Shown here one piece after another: positions 1 to 6,637 of a stretch of DNA of 22,642 bases (positions are counted from its first letter, which is position 1; the number at the start of each line of letters is the position of its first letter). The translations under genes were made by a program, and so were the position numbers. Where the stretch lies: positions 1 through 22,642 of the IMG/VR virus record IMGVR_UViG_3300010354_006220. One strand, 5' to 3'. The DNA comes from a virus. Below the pieces are notes generated by a model. The model ran no database searches and was not told the DNA's origin. It saw only the letters and a list, made by a program, of their open reading frames with translations.

Positions 1-111
1 AACTGGCAGTTATTAAACAAAGTTAAAAGATTTATCACTAAGTCTGACGAGTTTAGAAAAAGAAATATAAAAGATTTTATTCCAGAACTAGCAAAAGAAT
101 TACGTCTATGA
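1..111 (+). CDS. C-terminal end of an unknown protein (5' truncated)
   Basis: The first frame is open from the window edge to a TGA at 109-111 and gives 36 residues beginning NWQLLNKVKRF and ending in LAKELRL. The piece is rich in Lys, Arg and Glu and looks helical. The stop overlaps the next start in an ATGA, the usual sign of translational coupling in this cluster. That coupling supports a real gene end. Too little is present to name a family. Confidence 0.55.
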   Translation, partial: NWQLLNKVKRFITKSDEFRKRNIKDFIPELAKELRL

Positions 112-812
112 ATATCAAAACATCTTTAGAAAAAGAAGGATATTTGTTATATGAAAATTTTATCCCTAGAGTTTTAATAAGTGATTTTAAAAAACGACTT
201 ACTGATCTTTATGCTGTTCGCGCCAGCACTGCTGACAAGATATATGCTGAAGGTAAAGACATAGACAATCTTAAAAATGTTAGTGTATGGTGGAGTCAAA
301 CCGTACATAATTTTGAAGAATTTAAGAAAATTAAAAGGCTTATTGATCCAATCATACAGCATAATTTAGAAAATTTTGATTTTTACGCAAGTGATGTGGT
401 AACAATAAAAGCAGGAAGCCAATGGGTAAGCCCACATATTGATACACCCTATAGATTTAAACAATGGAACTTTGATCAGAGAATGTTAGGGGTTCAATGC
501 ATAGTTGCGTTGGGTAACTTAAGTAAAGAAAGTGCTAGCACAGGGTTGGTACCATTTAGTCAAAAAAGAGAATTTGACATAGACAAGTGTTACACAGGAG
601 TTTATGATCGTTGGTTTAAAGACAATGTTAAACAATATAATATGCCTATAGGAACTCTTTTACTTTATCACTGTAGATTATTACATAGCAGTATGCCTAA
701 CAACACAACTGAAGATAGGCCTGCTTTGTTACTTAATTATCTTAATAAGAATATTATAAATGAAGTTAGTAAAATAGATAATGTTTGGACAAGTAATGGT
801 CAACGTTCCTAA
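108..812 (+). CDS. PhyH-like Fe(II)/2-oxoglutarate dioxygenase
   Basis: This 234-aa protein has the layout of the phytanoyl-CoA dioxygenase (PhyH) group of non-haem Fe(II)/2OG oxygenases. A central HxD metal pair is visible at His110/Asp112 (SPHIDTPYR). A distal His193 lies in LLHSSMPNN, followed 11 residues on by Arg204 in EDRPALLLNY, the expected 2OG-binding Arg. The N-terminus (EGYLLYENFIP) is typical of the family. The start ATG overlaps the preceding stop by 4 bp, and the next gene begins inside its 3' end. Such enzymes hydroxylate small molecules or modified residues and are frequent in marine phages. The substrate here cannot be read from sequence. The family fold is fairly secure; the reaction is inference. 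Confidence 0.72.
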   Translation: MNIKTSLEKEGYLLYENFIPRVLISDFKKRLTDLYAVRASTADKIYAEGKDIDNLKNVSVWWSQTVHNFEEFKKIKRLIDPIIQHNLENFDFYASDVVTIKAGSQWVSPHIDTPYRFKQWNFDQRMLGVQCIVALGNLSKESASTGLVPFSQKREFDIDKCYTGVYDRWFKDNVKQYNMPIGTLLLYHCRLLHSSMPNNTTEDRPALLLNYLNKNIINEVSKIDNVWTSNGQRS

Positions 813-1071
813 AAATTTTCAGGATTTTGACGATGACGATCCTAAAGTAAAAAGAAGATTGTCACGTTGGACATATTGGAATAATTTAAAAATTTTAAAG
901 GCTGAGTTTGAAGAAAAGACAGGATCAAAGGATCATTTTGAATATTTGGTTTGGATAGAAAACACGTATGGATTTAAACCTATTGAAACAAGTGACGGCA
1001 TGATGACTGACGATTTAGATATAGTTGACGAGAAGAAATATTTAGTGTATATTCTTAAGTATGGCCAATGA
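781..1071 (+). CDS. small conserved-type hypothetical protein
   Basis: This is a 96-aa acidic protein that I do not recognise. It has an Asp run (DFDDDDP) near the N-terminus, a Trp/Tyr-rich stretch (RWTYWNNLKIL) and a C-terminal YLVYILKYGQ. A second in-frame ATG at 796 would give 91 residues beginning MVNVPKNF and would shorten the 32-bp overlap with the upstream gene. Neither start has a clear ribosome binding site, so the N-terminus is uncertain. It overlaps the DexA-like gene by 11 bp, which suggests one polycistronic message with coupled translation. It could be a small partner of the exonuclease, but nothing in the sequence proves this. Confidence 0.6.
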   Translation: MFGQVMVNVPKNFQDFDDDDPKVKRRLSRWTYWNNLKILKAEFEEKTGSKDHFEYLVWIENTYGFKPIETSDGMMTDDLDIVDEKKYLVYILKYGQ

Positions 1072-1606
1072 TTTAATGATAGATTTGGAAACGTTAGACA
1101 CAAGTCCGTATTGTGTTATACTAACTATTGGTGTTGTAAGGTTCGATCCGTACGGTGAGGGCATTGCAGAATCTTGGACATTAAAACCTACAGTTGAAGA
1201 TCAAACAGAAAAATACAATCGTATTATTTGTGACAACACAATAAAGTGGTGGAGTGAACAAAACCCGTCAGCACTTGATGAAGCATTTGATGAGCGTGAT
1301 AGATTGCCATTTAAAGATTGTATGGAAGTATTATATAAGATAGGTTGGAATCGCAGAGCAGTATGGAGTCATGGTGCACCTTTTGACGTTGTTGCTGTTG
1401 AAACAGGTATGCGTCAAACTAGTGACAGGCCTAATCCAATACCCTGGCCATTCTATACGGTTCGTGATACACGTACACTATTTGAAGTTGCTAGTGTAAA
1501 ATTGCGTGACGGTGGACATATAACAAGTCACAAAGCAGTAGAAGATGCTGAACGTCAGGCTATTGTAGTACAAGAAGCATATCGTAAGTTAGGACTTAAA
1601 AAGTGA
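1061..1606 (+). CDS. dexA: DexA-like DEDDh 3'-5' exonuclease
   Basis: This 181-aa protein carries the DEDDh exonuclease motifs: Asp8 and Glu10 in MIDLETLDT (Exo I), Asp109 in SHGAPFDVVAVE (Exo II), and His157 and Asp162 in SHKAVEDAERQ (Exo III). The YxVRDTRTLFE segment before Exo III and the NTIKWWSEQ segment match the phage DexA / Rv2179c-like group. T4 DexA is a single-strand 3'-5' exonuclease that helps degrade host DNA or process ends. The length is close to that of a single exonuclease domain with no extra module. The start overlaps the upstream gene by 11 bp; an alternative in-frame ATG lies at 1076, just before the Exo I motif. The stop overlaps the next gene's GTG (GTGA), linking it to the DnaE-like gene. 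Confidence 0.85.
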   Translation: MANDLMIDLETLDTSPYCVILTIGVVRFDPYGEGIAESWTLKPTVEDQTEKYNRIICDNTIKWWSEQNPSALDEAFDERDRLPFKDCMEVLYKIGWNRRAVWSHGAPFDVVAVETGMRQTSDRPNPIPWPFYTVRDTRTLFEVASVKLRDGGHITSHKAVEDAERQAIVVQEAYRKLGLKK

Positions 1607-2211
1607 AATTTAAAAGTGATATTGATATCGATCTAGGAGATCGTGATCAAATCTTAGAAAAGATAGATCATATTCCTGCTGCTATGTACAACGCAAAGGT
1701 ATCAAAACAAATAAATCACCAATCATCTACACGTAAACATGCCACAGGTGTATATGTGACAGAGATTCCATACGATCCAGTCTATGATATGTCAGCAATA
1801 GATTATGAAGTAGCAGAAGAACGTGGATATATGAAAATAGATATGTTAAATGTACATGTCTATAAATTAGTACGTGATGAAAATCATTTACTTGAATTAA
1901 TGCGCGAGCCAGATTGGTCACTATTAACTGATAGTAGTTTTGTTAAAAAACTAATTCACGTTTCAAATCACTATACCACGCTTATGAGTATGCCAGAACC
2001 AGTAAATAGTATACCTAGACTAGCAATGTTTTTGGCTCTTATACGTCCCGGCAAAAAACATTTAATTGGTCAACCTTGGTCAGAGGTTGCAAAAACAATA
2101 TGGCATCGTGAAGAGGGTACTTATAGTTTTAAAAAGTCACACGCAATCGCATACGCGCATCTTGTGGTAGTGCATATGAATTTACTTTCAAATGGAAATA
2201 CAATTACTTAA
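1603..2211 (+). CDS. miniature DnaE/PolIII-alpha-like palm protein
   Basis: This 202-aa protein starts at GTG in a GTGA overlap with the exonuclease gene. It reads like a compressed bacterial DNA polymerase III alpha subunit. SDIDIDLGDRD (5-15) corresponds to the DnaE palm motif with two catalytic Asp (Asp8, Asp10). RKHATGVYV (44-52) corresponds to the KHAGGVVI motif. GYMKIDML (75-82) corresponds to the KFDFLGL motif carrying the third Asp (Asp80). IPRLAMFLALIRPG (137-150) matches the D-ALYRPGP segment, and TYSFKKSHAIAYA (173-185) matches the GYGFNKSHAxAYA segment. The PHP, most fingers, beta-binding and OB regions of a full-length subunit (over 1000 aa) are absent. Whether it polymerises is unknown; it could be an accessory nucleotidyltransferase or a relic. 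The homology is read by eye from motif order. Confidence 0.72.
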   Translation: MKFKSDIDIDLGDRDQILEKIDHIPAAMYNAKVSKQINHQSSTRKHATGVYVTEIPYDPVYDMSAIDYEVAEERGYMKIDMLNVHVYKLVRDENHLLELMREPDWSLLTDSSFVKKLIHVSNHYTTLMSMPEPVNSIPRLAMFLALIRPGKKHLIGQPWSEVAKTIWHREEGTYSFKKSHAIAYAHLVVVHMNLLSNGNTIT

Positions 2212-2677
2212 AGAAAATGATCAAATATTAAGGCAAGTATCAGAGCCTTGGGATTTTACTACCGACGGAGATCCTACTGAGTTAGTCAAATCTATGACTA
2301 AAATTATGTTTGAAAATAATGGCATAGGGCTTGCTGCTCCTCAAGTTGGGGTCATGAAAAGATTGTTTATTATGGGTAACAGTGACAAACTTTTTGTTTG
2401 TATAAACCCAACTTTAATATCAGGGGGAGAGTTTGCTAGAGACCTTGAGGGCTGTTTAAGTTTTCCTGATTTATGGTTGCATGTAAGCAGATATAAACAA
2501 ATACAAGCAACTTACCAAGACATGCTAGGAAATGTCGTAGAGACAACATTAGACGGACTAATTGCTAGGGTTTATCAGCATGAATTAGACCATTTAGATG
2601 GGGTGTGTTTTGATACTAGGGTAGGACCGGTTACACTTGATTTTGCTAAACAAAAACGTAAAAAAAGACTTAAGTAA
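2192..2677 (+). CDS. def: peptide deformylase
   Basis: Removes the formyl group from the initiator Met of nascent proteins in the host cytoplasm. All three family motifs are intact. Motif I GIGLAAPQVG spans 44-53. Motif II EGCLSFP carries metal ligand Cys88. Motif III QHELDHLDG carries His130, Glu131 and His134. At 161 aa it is near full length, slightly shorter than typical bacterial enzymes, and ends in a basic tail (KQKRKKRLK). The N-terminus ILRQVSEP fits the family, so the ATG at 2192 is favoured even though it lies 20 bp inside the upstream gene and lacks a strong Shine-Dalgarno. Phage-encoded deformylases are common in marine myoviruses and are thought to sustain maturation of host or phage proteins during infection. 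The 3' end overlaps the convergent gene by 8 bp. Confidence 0.95.
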   Translation: MEIQLLKENDQILRQVSEPWDFTTDGDPTELVKSMTKIMFENNGIGLAAPQVGVMKRLFIMGNSDKLFVCINPTLISGGEFARDLEGCLSFPDLWLHVSRYKQIQATYQDMLGNVVETTLDGLIARVYQHELDHLDGVCFDTRVGPVTLDFAKQKRKKRLK

Positions 2678-3050
2678 TACGTTTTACAAGTGTAATACTT
2701 TTACGCTTACTGCGGCGTTTATTTAATTCGCTTATACTTAGAATTGGACCGTGTAAGATAACTAAACTCTTATTAGTAAAGGTTCTGAGATAAGGTTTAA
2801 AGATAGCCCATTCGTTTTTCAAAAACAGATTTATGGGTACTAATCTATTACTTTCCCACCACCATATATCGCCCAACTCTAGAAATCTATCTTTAATTTC
2901 TTGGTCAATAATACTACCGTAATCGTAAATGGTAGTAACCACATCATCTCTATTTTGTATGATACCAACATAATCTTGATTGGCATAGGAACATACCGTA
3001 ATGAAAGGATGGTTTTCGCTGAGTTTTTTGAAAAAGTCTTTTGCTAACAT
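2670..3050 (-). CDS. hypothetical protein
   Basis: This 126-aa protein is encoded leftward and is not recognised. Visible features are an N-terminal MLAKDFFKKL, a beta-rich middle (VCSYANQDYVGIIQN), an aromatic WWWESNRLVPINLFLKNEW block that suggests a compact globular fold, and a basic C-terminus (NKRRSKRKSITLVKRIT). A late-type TAAATA motif on the minus strand lies 16 nt upstream of its ATG, so it is probably a late gene transcribed alone. Its end overlaps the deformylase gene by 8 bp. It interrupts an otherwise rightward series. No function can be assigned. Confidence 0.7.
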   Translation of the reverse strand: MLAKDFFKKLSENHPFITVCSYANQDYVGIIQNRDDVVTTIYDYGSIIDQEIKDRFLELGDIWWWESNRLVPINLFLKNEWAIFKPYLRTFTNKSLVILHGPILSISELNKRRSKRKSITLVKRIT

Positions 3051-3066
3051 TGTAATAAGTTAGTAT

Positions 3067-3074
3067 TATTTACT
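3067..3074 (-). promoter_or_regulatory. T4-type late promoter motif (minus)
   Basis: AGTAAATA read on the minus strand, 16 nt upstream of the ATG of the leftward small gene. It is back-to-back with the rightward motif at 3110-3117. Confidence 0.5.
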
Positions 3075-3109
3075 CAATGTTGCCCGATTTAATATTTTAA
3101 TTTTTTCAG

Positions 3110-3117
3110 ACTAAATA
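3110..3117 (+). promoter_or_regulatory. T4-type late promoter motif
   Basis: ACTAAATA, 18 nt before the GTG of the virion protein gene. A GGGAG Shine-Dalgarno lies at 3122-3126, between the motif and the start. Confidence 0.55.
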
Positions 3118-3135
3118 CAGTGGGAGCGATAATCT

Positions 3136-3936
3136 GTGACTGTAACAAACGTAGGCTATTCAACAGCAGCATTTATTTTTACACAGCGACAGATTGTAGT
3201 CCTACTATCAGGAAACAGTCCGAGGGCCTTTATGCCAGTATATGCTAAAACACTTATGCTACACAAAGGTGTAGATAATAAAATACAGTTTCAGTTCTTA
3301 AATCAAGAGCAAAAACCCGTCGATATAACTGATAAAACTATAACTTGTCGTATAATTAATTACGATGGCACTGAGGTATTGATTAATAAGGCACTGACAC
3401 TAGAACTTCCATTAACTGGAATAGCATACTTAGAATTGTCTCCTGCTGAGTTAGAGAATATCGAAGCACAACAGTGCCATTATAGTTTAGAGATACCTGT
3501 AGGAGAATTTGGGTATCCAGTGTTCGTAGATCCAGCAGCAGGCGCACGTGGACAAATAAACATCGTTAATAGTGTCTTACCAAGTTTTGTGCCTAGTGAA
3601 ATAGTAACAATACCTACAGGACAACCATTTCCAAATTTAGATGCCAACAATAGCATATACAGTGTTTTACCCAATGCCAACACTTATTACAGCAGTATAA
3701 TTAACACACAAGATAACCCAGTATTAACTATTCAAGCATCATTATTTGAGTTTAATGGCGATGTTGCCATTGAAGGAACTACCAATCAACAAGCAACAGA
3801 TTGGTATCCTATTACTGATAGTGAATTTTTTGAAAGTACAGGTACATATGGATGGACTGTTCATGGATTCCATCCTTTTGTGCGTATGGTTTTCACTAGC
3901 AATACTGGCGCTGTAACAAATATTTTGGCAAGATAG
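3136..3936 (+). CDS. virion structural protein, BppU-like N-terminal domain
   Basis: A 266-aa protein starting at GTG, supported by GGGAG 9 nt upstream and a late motif before it. Residues from about 32 on (VYAKTLMLHKGVDNKIQFQF, then KPVDITDKTITCRI) resemble the Ig-like N-terminal domain of phage baseplate/upper-baseplate (BppU-type) proteins, where a polymer-like beta sandwich is followed by trimer parts. The C-terminal part (ATDWYPITDSEFF, GWTVHGFHPFVRMVF) looks like a second beta domain of a type common in virion proteins. An internal ATG at 3232 would begin exactly at this conserved domain and is the main alternative start. It probably acts in the baseplate or a fibre attachment. The exact T4 equivalent is unknown. 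Confidence 0.65.
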   Translation: MTVTNVGYSTAAFIFTQRQIVVLLSGNSPRAFMPVYAKTLMLHKGVDNKIQFQFLNQEQKPVDITDKTITCRIINYDGTEVLINKALTLELPLTGIAYLELSPAELENIEAQQCHYSLEIPVGEFGYPVFVDPAAGARGQINIVNSVLPSFVPSEIVTIPTGQPFPNLDANNSIYSVLPNANTYYSSIINTQDNPVLTIQASLFEFNGDVAIEGTTNQQATDWYPITDSEFFESTGTYGWTVHGFHPFVRMVFTSNTGAVTNILAR

Positions 3937-3950
3937 TATACCAATAGTCT

Positions 3951-3978
3951 TTGTTTTTTCGCAACACGGTGTTATAAT
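3951..3978 (+). promoter_or_regulatory. sigma70-like promoter of the primase-helicase genes
   Basis: TTGTTT (3951-3956), a 16-bp spacer and a consensus TATAAT (3973-3978). The GTG of the primase gene follows after only 6 nt, so a normal transcription start would fall on the start codon and give a leaderless mRNA. Use of host-type sigma fits an early or middle replication operon. Confidence 0.55.
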
Positions 3979-3984
3979 TAATAC

Positions 3985-4956
3985 GTGTTCGATATTCTAC
4001 AAGTAATTCCAGGCAAGAAAAAATTAACACAGAGCGGCTGGCATAGTTTTAACGCGGTGTGCTGCGGCTATCGTGGGCATAAAGCCGATCGTCGTGGTAG
4101 AGGTGGTATACGTATGGATGGTGATAACTGGAGTTATCACTGTTTTAACTGTGGCTTTAAATGTAATTTTACTCTAGGAAAAACACTATCCAAAAATACA
4201 CGAACTTTATTAGACTATTGTGGGCTTGATAAAGACCAAGTTGATAAATTCAGTCTTGAAAGTTTACAGCATAGGGATCTATTAGATTTCGCTAAAATTA
4301 TAAAAGAAAAAAAGAAAATAAATTTTAAAGAAGTAACGTTACCCGATGCAGAACTTATTGATCTCTCAAATCCTAATCATAAACTTTTTGTAGACTATCT
4401 TATAAAGAGAAAAGTAAAACCTACAGAATATCCCTTTATGGTAACACCTTATGCTGAGGGAAGGCAAGCAAATCGTATCATCATACCCTACACACATGAA
4501 AATAAAATAGTGGGTCACACTAGTAGGTACTTAGATGACCGAACTCCCAAATTCATAAATGATCAACAGCAAGGTTATGTATTTGGCTATGATTTGCAAA
4601 AGCCGGAATGGCAAGTTGCTATATTAGTTGAAGGTATATTTGATGCACTAAGTATTAATGGATTAGCACTGATGCATAATACCATAAGTGAAACTCAGGC
4701 TACTATTATAAAATCACTGAATAGAAAAGTAATTTTTGTCCCAGACCAAGATAAAACAGGACTTAAAATATGTGATCGCGCACTAGATTTGGGCTTTCAC
4801 GTTAGCATTCCTAACTGGGAAGAAGATGTTAAGGATGTCAATGATGCAGTAGTAAAATATGGCAAACTACCTACATTGTTAAGTATCTTACAAAATGCAA
4901 CAAATAGCAAAATTAAAATAGAAATGATTCGGAGAAAGCATGATAGAAGATTATAA
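3985..4956 (+). CDS. DNA primase, T4 gp61-like (zinc finger + TOPRIM)
   Basis: This 323-aa primase would synthesise RNA primers at the replication fork with the adjacent helicase. The N-terminus has a zinc-ribbon-like arrangement: Cys26/Cys27 and His32, then HCFNCGFKC with Cys53, Cys56 and Cys60. The TOPRIM core follows, with LVEGIFDALS (Glu216) and VPDQDKTG (Asp254, Asp256), and KDVNDAVVKYG further on completes the metal-binding region. Length and order match T4 gp61 and related phage primases. The GTG start is chosen because the conserved N-terminus begins at once and no Shine-Dalgarno precedes it; a TATAAT box ends 6 nt upstream. The gene end overlaps the helicase start by 17 bp, as expected for a primosome pair made together. 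Confidence 0.88.
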   Translation: MFDILQVIPGKKKLTQSGWHSFNAVCCGYRGHKADRRGRGGIRMDGDNWSYHCFNCGFKCNFTLGKTLSKNTRTLLDYCGLDKDQVDKFSLESLQHRDLLDFAKIIKEKKKINFKEVTLPDAELIDLSNPNHKLFVDYLIKRKVKPTEYPFMVTPYAEGRQANRIIIPYTHENKIVGHTSRYLDDRTPKFINDQQQGYVFGYDLQKPEWQVAILVEGIFDALSINGLALMHNTISETQATIIKSLNRKVIFVPDQDKTGLKICDRALDLGFHVSIPNWEEDVKDVNDAVVKYGKLPTLLSILQNATNSKIKIEMIRRKHDRRL

Positions 4957-6352
4957 TATACAAGTACAATCTTTATTTTTAAGAATGATGGTAACTAATG
5001 CTGAGTTGTTTACTCGGGTTATGAACATTTTTAATGCAGATCATTTTGATAAAAGATTACGTCCAGCAGCGGAATTTATATCTGATCATTGTAAGAAGTA
5101 TTCTGTTATGCCTGAGCCTATACAAATCAAGGCTACTACAGATTTAGACATAGAACCTGTGTCTGATTTAGATGAAGGTCACTATGAATGGTTTTTAACT
5201 GAATTTGAGAATTTTACTAAGCGCCAGGCACTAGAAAAGGCAATATTGAAATCGGCAGATTTATTAGAGAAAGGCGATTATGGTCCTGTTGAAAAATTAA
5301 TTAAAGATGCAGTACAAATAAGTTTGCAACGAGATATGGGTACAGATTACTTTGCTGACCCGAGGGGCAGACTTATGCATCTGAAATCAACCAACGGTCA
5401 AATCAGCACAGGCTGGCCCAGCATCGATCATAAACTCTATGGTGGTATGAATCGAGGAGAATTAAACATTTTTGCTGCAGGGTCTGGAGTAGGCAAATCA
5501 CTATTTTTACAAAACTTAGCAGTTAACTGGGTTTTACAAAATCTCAATGGTGTGTACTTAACTTTAGAACTTGCAGAAGACCTATGTTCAAAACGTATTG
5601 ATAGTATGGTTACTGATATCAATCAACAAGATATTTACAGAGACCTTGACAACGTAGAAATGAAAGTCAAAATGGTTGCTAAGAAGGCAGGAACATTAAT
5701 TATAAAATATATGCCTGCTCAGAGCAACGTTAACGACATAAGAGCATATGTTAAGGAACTGCAAATTCAAAAAAATCTGAAGATTGACTTTTTATGTGTT
5801 GACTACCTAGACTTAATCATGCCTGTAACTGCTAAAGTCAGCCCTAGTGATTTGTTTGTCAAAGACAAGTATGTATCAGAAGAACTGCGTAACTTGGCTA
5901 AGGAACTGAACGTATTGTTCGTAACGGCAAGTCAGTTGAATCGTAGCGCAGTTGAAGAAATCGAATTTGATCACAGTCACATTGCTGGTGGTATCAGTAA
6001 AATCAATACTGCTGATAACGTGTTTGGTATCTTTACAAGTAGAAGTTTAAAGGAAAAGGGTGCATATCAAGTTCAACTTATGAAAACACGAAGCAGTTCT
6101 GGAGTTGGGCAAAAAATAGAGTTATCATTTAATGTTAATACTTTAAGAATAACTGATCCTGATCCAGAAGCAAACACTAGATATAAACCACAACCTAGCG
6201 GAGTTGAACTATTAAATCAAATCAAAAGTGTTGGTAAAATTGGATCAGTAAACGATACAATACAAGAGACAATAGAGCCTGCAAATAAGCATGTAGAAGC
6301 CAATGCAGACACAGTAAAACTGCGTAGTTTACTTAATTCTTTAAAGAAATAA
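4940..6352 (+). CDS. replicative DNA helicase, T4 gp41 / DnaB-like
   Basis: This 470-aa RecA-fold helicase unwinds the fork 5'-3' and forms the primosome with the primase just upstream. The N-terminal helical domain (1-150) precedes the ATPase core. Walker A is GSGVGKS (181-187), the catalytic Glu210 lies in YLTLELAED, and Walker B is VDYLDLI with Asp288. Further on are FVTASQLNRSA and the HIAGGISKINTADNV segment typical of DnaB/gp41 motif H3-H4. KTRSSSGVG carries the likely arginine finger region. Length matches gp41 (about 475 aa). The ATG lies inside the primase 3' end (17-bp overlap), which implies coupling. The C-terminal 70 residues are variable and may bind the loader or primase. Confidence 0.92.
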   Translation: MIEDYNIQVQSLFLRMMVTNAELFTRVMNIFNADHFDKRLRPAAEFISDHCKKYSVMPEPIQIKATTDLDIEPVSDLDEGHYEWFLTEFENFTKRQALEKAILKSADLLEKGDYGPVEKLIKDAVQISLQRDMGTDYFADPRGRLMHLKSTNGQISTGWPSIDHKLYGGMNRGELNIFAAGSGVGKSLFLQNLAVNWVLQNLNGVYLTLELAEDLCSKRIDSMVTDINQQDIYRDLDNVEMKVKMVAKKAGTLIIKYMPAQSNVNDIRAYVKELQIQKNLKIDFLCVDYLDLIMPVTAKVSPSDLFVKDKYVSEELRNLAKELNVLFVTASQLNRSAVEEIEFDHSHIAGGISKINTADNVFGIFTSRSLKEKGAYQVQLMKTRSSSGVGQKIELSFNVNTLRITDPDPEANTRYKPQPSGVELLNQIKSVGKIGSVNDTIQETIEPANKHVEANADTVKLRSLLNSLKK

Positions 6353-6365
6353 TTGTCAAAAAGCC

Positions 6366-6373
6366 GATAAATA
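6366..6373 (+). promoter_or_regulatory. T4-type late promoter motif
   Basis: GATAAATA in the 39-bp gap after the helicase gene, 18 nt before the ATG at 6392. AGGA at 6379-6382 may be the ribosome binding site. It marks a switch from replication to late expression. Confidence 0.55.
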
Positions 6374-6391
6374 CTAGTAGGACTAATTAAA

Positions 6392-6637
6392 ATGCAAAAA
6401 CGTACTAAAAGTCTGCTTGAAGAATTAGAGGCCATTGGTAATAATCGTGACATGAACCATGTCATTGAAAGCCGTGCTAATAACATAATTACAAGCGCAA
6501 TTAACCTTATAGAACTTATTAATAAACAATATAGTGCAGAAAAGGCTGAGTTATTAGAAAAAAAACTTCTAAGTGCTATCAGGGGCAAGGATCAAGGACG
6601 TTTTTCTAAATCATTGAGAAAAACTGATGAAGAGTAA
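6392..6637 (+). CDS. small charged helical protein
   Basis: An 81-aa protein predicted to be almost all helix, with heptad-like spacing of Leu/Ile (SLLEELEAIGNN, then ITSAINLIELINKQY, then ELLEKKLLSAI) and a charged tail (SLRKTDEE). No catalytic motif is seen. A late motif and a plausible Shine-Dalgarno precede it, and it overlaps the next gene by 11 bp, so the pair is probably coupled. Small helical late proteins of this kind in T4-like phages are often head-core or assembly factors, but no homologue is recognised. Confidence 0.68.
   Translation: MQKRTKSLLEELEAIGNNRDMNHVIESRANNIITSAINLIELINKQYSAEKAELLEKKLLSAIRGKDQGRFSKSLRKTDEE

Noticed and set aside
6217-6588. Open minus-strand frame opposite the helicase end and the 81-aa gene
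   Set aside because: It is fully antisense to two genes with motifs or promoters, and its sequence has no domain signs. It is a shadow frame.
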